Assembly: GCA_007117785.1 (NCBI GenBank)
Contig: SKFV01000278.1
Coordinates: 1-11,524 of the forward strand
Source of the DNA: Pseudomonas sp.
Lineage (GTDB): Bacteria; Pseudomonadota; Gammaproteobacteria; Pseudomonadales; Pseudomonadaceae
DNA: 11,524 bases
Reading direction: 5' to 3'
This document shows, piece after piece, positions 6,657-11,524 of the stretch; positions within the stretch are counted from its first letter, which is position 1; every line of letters begins with the position of its first letter. The notes beneath the pieces are model-generated. The model did no database searches. It saw only the letters and a program-made list of their open reading frames with translations, and had not been told where the DNA came from. A program made the translations under genes and the position numbers.

Positions 6657-7259
6657 TTACTCCTGTCGGGTTACCCGGTAGATAGCGACCTCACCCAGCA
6701 GGTTGGGCCAGAAACCACTGAGCCAGCCGGTTTGATGGGTCTGGTCGACCACCAGGCGATCAAGGATGCGAATAGAGCGCTCGCGGCACAGCTGTTCGAA
6801 ATCCCTGAACGTACAAAAATGTATGTTAGGTGTGTTGTACCAGGTGTAGGGCATGAACTCGGACACCGGCATGCGACCTTTGATGCCCAGATGCACGCGG
6901 CAGCGCCAGTGACCAAAGTTGGGGAAGGTGAGGATCCCTTCCTTGCCGATGCGCAGCATGTCTTCCAGTACCCGGTCCGGATAGTGTACCGCTTGCAGCG
7001 CCTGGGTCATGACCACGGTATCGAAACTGTTGTCACCAAAGTTGTCGAGACCCAGGTCCATGTTCTGTTCGATCACGCGCACACCGCGTTCGACACAGGT
7101 CTGAATTTGCCCGGGATCGATTTCCAGGCCATACCCCTGTACCTGCTTGGTATTGCCCAGATGTTGCAACAGTTCGCCACTGCCACACCCCAGGTCGAGC
7201 ACGCGGGTAGCGGCGGGAATCCATTGCTCGATGATTTGCAGATCGGTACGCAGGCTCAT
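6657..7259 (-). CDS. metW: MetW, methyltransferase-fold methionine biosynthesis protein
   Basis: A 200-residue class I SAM-dependent methyltransferase-fold protein. The SAM-binding glycine loop is LDLGCGSG (21-28), the acidic ribose-binding end of strand 2 is GLEID (44-48), and a motif IV-like stretch FDTVVMTQALQAVHYP (79-94) follows. The C-terminal half has the MetW-type sequence FPNFGHWRCRVHLGIKGRMP (112-131) and WYNTPNIHFCT (140-150). MetW is paired with MetX in many proteobacteria and is needed for, or enhances, homoserine acylation; a methylation substrate is not established. The ATG at 7259 overlaps the metX TGA (ATGA), and GAGG lies just upstream within the end of metX, so the two are translationally coupled. 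That arrangement supports a MetX-MetW functional pair. Confidence 0.95.
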   Translation of the reverse strand: MSLRTDLQIIEQWIPAATRVLDLGCGSGELLQHLGNTKQVQGYGLEIDPGQIQTCVERGVRVIEQNMDLGLDNFGDNSFDTVVMTQALQAVHYPDRVLEDMLRIGKEGILTFPNFGHWRCRVHLGIKGRMPVSEFMPYTWYNTPNIHFCTFRDFEQLCRERSIRILDRLVVDQTHQTGWLSGFWPNLLGEVAIYRVTRQE

Positions 7260-8398
7260 GCGTCCACCTCGATTCGGTTCATGTAGCCGCTGAAGGCATC
7301 GATGTAGCGCGGGATCGGCAGCAGGAAGGCATCGTGGCCCTGAGGCGCGTCGATTTCCAGATAGCTGACGTTCTTGTTGGCGGAAAGCAGCGCATCGACC
7401 AGTTCACGCGAACGCGCCGGGGAAAAGCGCCAGTCGGTGGTGAAGGACATCAGCATGACGTCGGCCTTTACCCCGGCGAGGGTGCGCGCCAGGTCGTCCT
7501 GATGGGTGGCAGCCGGGTCAAAGTAGTCCAGCGCCTTGGTCATCAGCAGGTAGGTGTTGGCATCAAAGCGACCGGAGAATTCCTGGCCCTGATAGCGCAG
7601 GTAGCTTTCCACCTCGAACTCGACGCTGGTGAGGTCGTAATTGAGTTGCTCACTGCGCAGGTCGCGGCCGAATTTCTTGCCCATGGCATCGTCGGACAGG
7701 TAGGTGATGTGCCCGACCATGCGCGCCAGGGTAAGGCCGCGTTTGGGAATGACGCCGAAAGCGGCGTAGTCACCGTTATGAAAATCCGGATCGGTGACGA
7801 TGGCCTGGCGGGCGACTTCGTTGAAGGCGATGTTCTGCGCCGACAGTTTGGGCGCGGTGGCGATCGCCACGCAATGGCGCAGCCGATCCGGGTAGCTGAT
7901 TGCCCATTGCAGAGCTTGCATGCCGCCCAGGCTGCCACCGACCACGGCGGCCCATTGCTGAATGCCGAGCAGATCGGCCAGGCGTGCCTGACTGTGCACC
8001 CAGTCTTCCACGGTAACCACCGGGAAGCTGGCGCCATAAGCCTTGCCCGTGGCCGGGTCGATACTCGAAGGCCCGGTGGAGCCATGGCAGCCGCCCAGGT
8101 TGTTCAGGCTGACGACAAAGAAGCGGTTGGTATCAATGGCTTTACCGGGGCCAATACAGGCATCCCACCAGCCGGGTTTGCGCTCATCTTCATGATGATA
8201 GCCGGCGGCGTGGTGATGCCCAGATAGTGCATGGCATACGAGCACCGCGTTGTTGGCCGAGGCATTCAGGCTGCCATAGGTTTCATAAACCAGCTCGTAA
8301 GGCCCCAGTAAGCGCCCACAGGACAACGGCAGGGGTTCATCGAACGCCTGGCGCTGCGGCGTCACCAGGCCTACGCAATCGTCGGGAAATTGGGACAT
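7256..8398 (-). CDS. metX: Homoserine O-acyltransferase MetX (probably succinyltransferase)
   Basis: A 380-residue alpha/beta-hydrolase-fold enzyme for the first committed step of methionine synthesis, transferring an acyl group from acyl-CoA to the hydroxyl of L-homoserine. The triad is visible: Ser156 in the nucleophile elbow VVGGSLGGMQ, Asp322 (SFTTDWRFSP) and His355 (PQGHDAFLLP). Other family blocks are CHALSGHHHAAGY (55-67), KPGWWDACIGPGKAIDT (74-90) and NNLGGCHGSTGPSS (99-112). Pseudomonas MetX enzymes with a partner MetW use succinyl-CoA, so succinyl is the likely donor; that is inferred from family and context. It follows yggT by 25 nt with only a weak AGGAA site 11 bases before the ATG, and overlaps metW by 4 nt. 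No riboswitch or promoter fits in the 25-nt gap. Confidence 0.95.
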   Translation of the reverse strand: MSQFPDDCVGLVTPQRQAFDEPLPLSCGRLLGPYELVYETYGSLNASANNAVLVCHALSGHHHAAGYHHEDERKPGWWDACIGPGKAIDTNRFFVVSLNNLGGCHGSTGPSSIDPATGKAYGASFPVVTVEDWVHSQARLADLLGIQQWAAVVGGSLGGMQALQWAISYPDRLRHCVAIATAPKLSAQNIAFNEVARQAIVTDPDFHNGDYAAFGVIPKRGLTLARMVGHITYLSDDAMGKKFGRDLRSEQLNYDLTSVEFEVESYLRYQGQEFSGRFDANTYLLMTKALDYFDPAATHQDDLARTLAGVKADVMLMSFTTDWRFSPARSRELVDALLSANKNVSYLEIDAPQGHDAFLLPIPRYIDAFSGYMNRIEVDA

Positions 8399-8423
8399 CG
8401 GGTGGCGAATTCCTGATTATTGT

Positions 8424-9014
8424 TCAGTAGGCCAGGGTCAGACCACGAGGCATGCCGGTGGCAATTGCCAGGTTGGTGATCAACAGCATATCGACCAGTC
8501 GCAGGGCAATAAATGCAAAGATCGGCGACAGGTCAAGCCCGCCCATGGATGGCAGGAAGCGCCGGATCGGAGCCATCAGTGGCTCGCAGATCTGGTGCAC
8601 GATCAGTGCCGCCGGGTTCTGGCTCTGCGGCGCAACCCAGGACAGGATCACACTGATGATCAGGGCAAAGAAGAAGATCTTCACAAACAGTGCGGTAATG
8701 CCGACCAGAGCCCAGACGATGATCTGCAGAATGCCGGGCATACCTAGGCCGGAAACGCCCAGGATCAGGCCGATCAGAATGGCCTGGATGATCAGCGCCA
8801 ATACCAGCGAGGCGAAGTCGATTCCGCCAAAGCCCGGAATCACCCGGCGCAAGGGCATCAGTAACGGGGCCGTGGCGCGGACAAAGAACTGGGTCAGCGG
8901 ATTGTAGAAGTCGGCACGTACGGTCTGCAGGATAAAGCGCAGCAGCACAATCAGCAGGTACAGGCTACCCAGAGTCTGGATCAGGTAGATGGCGGCGGAA
9001 TCAAGTCCGGTCAT
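8424..9014 (-). CDS. yggT: YggT family inner-membrane protein
   Basis: A 196-residue integral membrane protein with an internal two-fold repeat. Each half has a hydrophobic segment, an NP-containing stretch, and the motif PLRRVIPGFGGIDFAS (54-69) or PIRRFLPSMGGLDLSP (149-164), followed by another hydrophobic segment. Membrane spans are likely at about 8-30, 67-88, 95-127 (long or double) and 164-185. Family members have been linked with osmotic or turgor-related phenotypes, but no mechanism is established. The ATG at 9014 overlaps the proC stop as ATGA, so translation is probably coupled. In E. coli yggT is followed by yggU; here the next gene is metX, 25 nt on. Confidence 0.93.
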   Translation of the reverse strand: MTGLDSAAIYLIQTLGSLYLLIVLLRFILQTVRADFYNPLTQFFVRATAPLLMPLRRVIPGFGGIDFASLVLALIIQAILIGLILGVSGLGMPGILQIIVWALVGITALFVKIFFFALIISVILSWVAPQSQNPAALIVHQICEPLMAPIRRFLPSMGGLDLSPIFAFIALRLVDMLLITNLAIATGMPRGLTLAY

Positions 9015-9859
9015 TGGGTGTCCTCGGTGTTGGCGTTGGCGGAGCTGCCCAGTTCGACAGCCATTTCGGCAGCGCGGCGACTGGCCGCTTGCATGCCGCG
9101 AGCAATAATCGCCGGAAAATCATCGGCGGCAAAGCTGCTGATTGCTTGTTCGGTGGTGCCGCCGGGCGAGCTGACGCGGCGGCGCAGTTCGCTGGCGTCA
9201 ACATCACTGTGCACCGCCATGTCTGCCGCGCCGAGGGCGGTGAACAGAGTCAGGCGTTCGGCAGTATCGCGCGGCAGCCCCAGCTGTTCGCCGGCGGCGG
9301 TCATCGCTTCGATGAGGTAGAAGAAGTAGGCTGGGCCACTACCGGAAACGGCGATCACCGCATCAATCAAGTGTTCTTCTTCCAGCCACAGGCTGATGCC
9401 GACGGCATTGAGGATCTGCTCGGCCTGCTGCTTCTGCTCGGCGCTGACATTGGCATTGGCAAACAGACAACTGACGCCCTGGCGGCGCAGAGACGGTGTA
9501 TTCGGCATGCAGCGGACAATGGCGGCATCGGCACCCAGCCAGTCGGCGAGGCTCTGGCTGTCGATCCCGGCAGCAATCGACATGACCAGTTGGCCCGACT
9601 TTCGCGCGGGCAGCGCGCGACAGACTTCCTGCATCACCTGAGGCTTGACCGCCAATACCAGTACATCACAATCACGAGCCAGTTGCGCATTGTCGCTGTG
9701 CGCCTGGATACCGAACTGGCGCGCCAGTTTGGCGGCCTGTTCCGGGTTGTGATCACTGGCCATCAACTGGCCCGGTTTGACGTCCTGTTGCAGCATGCCG
9801 CCGATCAGGCTGGTGGCCATGTTGCCGGCGCCGATAAAACCAATAACAGGTGCAGTCAT
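9011..9859 (-). CDS. proC: Pyrroline-5-carboxylate reductase ProC
   Basis: A 282-residue cytoplasmic enzyme that reduces 1-pyrroline-5-carboxylate to L-proline with NAD(P)H, the last step of proline synthesis. The Rossmann loop is GFIGAGNM (7-14), then VLAVKPQ (68-74), the MPNTPS block (118-123), and the C-terminal dimer and substrate region with SGSGPAYFF (172-180) and the P5C-reductase signature ending VSSPGGTTEQAI (229-240). The frame has a further ATG 14 codons upstream, but that overlaps yggS and lacks the family N-terminus. The ATG at 9859 has AAGGA seven bases before it. That ribosome site overlaps the yggS stop codon (GGATAA), and only 4 nt separate the two genes. Family length is normal and key motifs are intact. 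Confidence 0.96.
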   Translation of the reverse strand: MTAPVIGFIGAGNMATSLIGGMLQQDVKPGQLMASDHNPEQAAKLARQFGIQAHSDNAQLARDCDVLVLAVKPQVMQEVCRALPARKSGQLVMSIAAGIDSQSLADWLGADAAIVRCMPNTPSLRRQGVSCLFANANVSAEQKQQAEQILNAVGISLWLEEEHLIDAVIAVSGSGPAYFFYLIEAMTAAGEQLGLPRDTAERLTLFTALGAADMAVHSDVDASELRRRVSSPGGTTEQAISSFAADDFPAIIARGMQAASRRAAEMAVELGSSANANTEDTQ

Positions 9860-9863
9860 GTGC

Positions 9864-10559
9864 TTATCCTTGTGTCGAGTCGGAGGTGTGACGCGGGCCA
9901 AACAGCGCGGTACCGATGCGCACCTGGGTGGCGCCTTCCTGTACGGCTTCAGTGAGGTCGTCGGTCATGCCCATCGACAGGGTATCCAGGTCCATGCCCA
10001 GGCTTTGCAGTGCGGCATGCAATGCCTGCAGCGGTTGCCGGCGGCCCTCACTGTCATCGGCCGGTGCCGGTATGGCCATCAGTCCGCGCAGACGCAGGTT
10101 GGGCAGCGCGGCTACCTCGGCGGCCAGTGCGGGCAGCTCGGCAAGGCTGATGCCGGACTTGCTTGCCTCGTCACTGATGTTTACCTGCAGGCAGATGTTC
10201 AACGGATCACGGTCAGCCGGGCGTTGCTCTGACAGCCGCCGGGCGATCTTCAACCGGTCCACGCTGTGTACCCAGTCAAAGTGCTCTGCCAGCGCCTTGG
10301 TCTTATTCGACTGGATCGGGCCGATAAAATGCCAGGTCAGCGGCAGATCGGCCAGTTCGGTTTGCTTGTCGAGGGCTTCCTGCAGATAGTTTTCGCCGAC
10401 GTCGCGGACCCCCGCTGCCCAGGCTTCGCGAATGGCAGCCGCAGGCCGGGTCTTGCTGACGGCAATCAAGGTGACTTGTTCGGCGTCACGGCCGACATTT
10501 TCTGCCGCGCGCTGAATACGTTCACGAACGTTTGCAATATTTTCTGCTATCGTTGACAT
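9864..10559 (-). CDS. yggS: YggS/PLPBP, pyridoxal-phosphate homeostasis protein
   Basis: A 231-residue single-domain protein with the alanine-racemase-type TIM-barrel fold. It binds pyridoxal 5'-phosphate and helps balance B6 vitamers and amino-acid pools; it is not a racemase. The PLP lysine is Lys36 in LIAVSKTRP, the same position as in E. coli YggS. Other family blocks are VGENYLQEA (54-62), HFIGPIQSNK (77-86), SMGMTDDL (195-202) and RIGTALFG (214-221), which bind the phosphate and face the cofactor. It is the first gene of the leftward operon, divergent from pilT. The assigned start at 10559 gives the normal N-terminus (STIAENIANVRERI) but has no strong Shine-Dalgarno close by; the nearest AAGG is about 14 bases away. 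Context with proC matches the widespread yggS-proC neighbourhood. Confidence 0.96.
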   Translation of the reverse strand: MSTIAENIANVRERIQRAAENVGRDAEQVTLIAVSKTRPAAAIREAWAAGVRDVGENYLQEALDKQTELADLPLTWHFIGPIQSNKTKALAEHFDWVHSVDRLKIARRLSEQRPADRDPLNICLQVNISDEASKSGISLAELPALAAEVAALPNLRLRGLMAIPAPADDSEGRRQPLQALHAALQSLGMDLDTLSMGMTDDLTEAVQEGATQVRIGTALFGPRHTSDSTQG

Positions 10560-10601
10560 TACTGATCTGGATACCTTGCCAATCGAAGTGACCTTGTCGG
10601 C

Positions 10602-10607
10602 ATTCTA
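10602..10607 (-). promoter_or_regulatory. Possible -10 box of the yggS operon
   Basis: On the minus strand TAGAAT lies about 43 bases before the yggS ATG, inside the 77-bp spacer shared with pilT. No good -35 hexamer sits at 16-18 bp, so this is a weak call. For pilT I see no convincing sigma-70 or sigma-54 promoter in the spacer; its promoter may lie inside yggS. Confidence 0.25.
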
Positions 10608-10636
10608 CATGCTTGCAGGGCCCAATGGGGAACCCT

Positions 10637-11524
10637 ATGGATATTACCGAGCTGTTAGCCTTCAGCGCCAAGCAGGGCGCGTCGGACTTGCACCTGGCGG
10701 CAGGACTGCCACCCATGATTCGTGTGGACGGCGACGTGCGGCGCATCAATGTGCCCGCCATGGAGCACAAGCAAGTGCACGCGCTGATCTACGACATCAT
10801 GAATGACAAGCAGCGCAAGGACTACGAAGAATTTCTGGAAACGGATTTCTCCTTCGAGGTACCTGGCGTCGCCCGCTTCCGGGTGAATGCCTTTAATCAG
10901 CAACGCGGCGCCTCTGCGGTGTTCCGGACCATTCCTTCCAAGGTATTGACCATGGAAGAGCTGGGCTTGGGTGACACTTTCAAGAAGATTGCCGATGCCC
11001 CACGCGGTCTGGTGCTGGTGACCGGGCCGACCGGTTCAGGCAAGTCAACCACGCTGGCAGCCTTGCTGGATTATCTGAACAACACCCGCTACGAGCACAT
11101 CCTGACCATTGAAGACCCGATCGAATTCGTTCACGAATCGAAGAAGTGTCTGGTCAACCAGCGTGAAGTCCACCGTGACACCCTGGGGTTTGCCGAAGCA
11201 CTGCGTTCGGCCCTGCGGGAAGACCCGGACATCATTCTGGTGGGTGAGATGCGTGACCTGGAGACCATTCGCCTGGCGCTGACCGCAGCGGAAACCGGTC
11301 ACCTGGTGTTTGGCACCCTGCACACTACCTCGGCGGCCAAGACCATTGACCGTATCGTCGACGTGTTCCCGGGTGAAGAAAAATCCATGGTGCGCTCGAT
11401 GCTGTCGGAATCACTGCAGGCGGTCATTTCCCAGGCGCTGATGAAGCGCAAGGGTGGCGGCCGTGTGGCGGCCCACGAAATCATGCGCGGCAGCTCGGCC
11501 ATCCGCAACCTGATTCGCGAGGAC
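10637..11524 (+). CDS. pilT: Type IV pilus retraction ATPase PilT (3' end missing)
   Basis: 296 codons of a hexameric cytoplasmic ATPase that powers pilus depolymerisation and twitching motility; the full protein is normally about 344 residues, so roughly the last 50 are outside the window. The N-terminal PAS-like domain (MDITELLAFSAKQGASDLHL) is followed by the RecA-like motor: Walker A GPTGSGKST (130-138), Asp box TIEDPIEF (157-164) with Glu159, Walker B-type DIILVGEMRD (198-207) with catalytic Glu204, and the His box GHLVFGTLHTTSA (221-233). The retraction-specific AIRNLIRE motif (288-295) ends one residue before the window edge, which identifies PilT rather than PilB. The ATG at 10637 gives the standard Pseudomonas N-terminus; an in-frame ATG at 10625 would add four residues and is less likely. 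GGGGAA lies just upstream. It diverges from yggS. Confidence 0.97.
   Translation, partial: MDITELLAFSAKQGASDLHLAAGLPPMIRVDGDVRRINVPAMEHKQVHALIYDIMNDKQRKDYEEFLETDFSFEVPGVARFRVNAFNQQRGASAVFRTIPSKVLTMEELGLGDTFKKIADAPRGLVLVTGPTGSGKSTTLAALLDYLNNTRYEHILTIEDPIEFVHESKKCLVNQREVHRDTLGFAEALRSALREDPDIILVGEMRDLETIRLALTAAETGHLVFGTLHTTSAAKTIDRIVDVFPGEEKSMVRSMLSESLQAVISQALMKRKGGGRVAAHEIMRGSSAIRNLIRED

Noticed and set aside
7334..8227. 297-codon + strand frame opposite metX
   Set aside because: Fully contained in a clear metX with an intact Ser-Asp-His triad; no family features in the antisense product.
8192..8232. His-rich stretch in MetX (GHHHAAGYHH) as a special metal site
   Set aside because: It lies in the conserved CHALSG block of MetX; from memory a His-rich version is usual in Pseudomonas MetX, so it needs no special explanation.
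9014..9955. 313-codon + strand frame opposite proC
   Set aside because: Antisense shadow of proC and the end of yggS; no ribosome site or domain seen.
10576..10806. 76-codon + strand frame starting in the yggS-pilT spacer
   Set aside because: It overlaps the start of pilT in another frame, and the PilT frame is an unmistakable family match from its first residue.

Overview
The window looks like chromosomal DNA from a Pseudomonas-type gammaproteobacterium, plausibly Halopseudomonas or a close relative. The evidence is the high GC content, a PilT that closely resembles the Pseudomonas protein, and the gene order pilT / yggS-proC-yggT-metX-metW-DUF4426-rdgB-hemW, which is typical of that group. 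The genus is inferred from protein similarity recalled from memory, not from a search.

Right part (4465-11524): eight closely packed genes run leftward from 10559 to 4465. In transcription order they are yggS (PLP homeostasis), proC (last step of proline synthesis), yggT (membrane protein), metX and metW (methionine synthesis), a secreted DUF4426 protein, rdgB (removal of non-canonical purine NTPs) and hemW (heme-binding radical-SAM family protein). Junctions are 4-nt ATGA/GTGA overlaps (proC/yggT, metX/metW, rdgB/hemW), an 8-nt overlap (DUF4426/rdgB), or gaps of 4, 25 and 5 nt. The set therefore looks like one translationally coupled operon. pilT, the twitching-motility retraction ATPase, reads the other way from a 77-bp divergent spacer and is cut by the window's right edge after 296 codons.

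Left part (1-4464): three separately spaced leftward genes follow hemW. They are an iron-type group III alcohol dehydrogenase, a small hotdog-fold acyl-CoA thioesterase and katG, the bifunctional catalase-peroxidase. The katG leader holds a good -10 box embedded in a 7-8-7 dyad, with an OxyR-like half-site further upstream. katG ends in two tandem hairpins, and the distal one is a symmetrical A/T-flanked terminator able to act in both directions.

The most unexplained structure is in the 232-bp gap between the dehydrogenase and thioesterase genes. A perfect 10-bp outer stem encloses two further hairpins (11 bp and 6 bp), giving a cloverleaf or three-way junction. It is flanked by imperfect outer inverted repeats, so the whole palindromic unit is about 156 bp and resembles a REP/MITE-type dispersed element. 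I saw no defence system, prophage, IS transposase, CRISPR array, tRNA or rRNA, and no clear new multi-gene system. The best leads are this element, the katG control region, the uncharacterised DUF4426 gene inside a housekeeping operon, and the absence of yggU after yggT.
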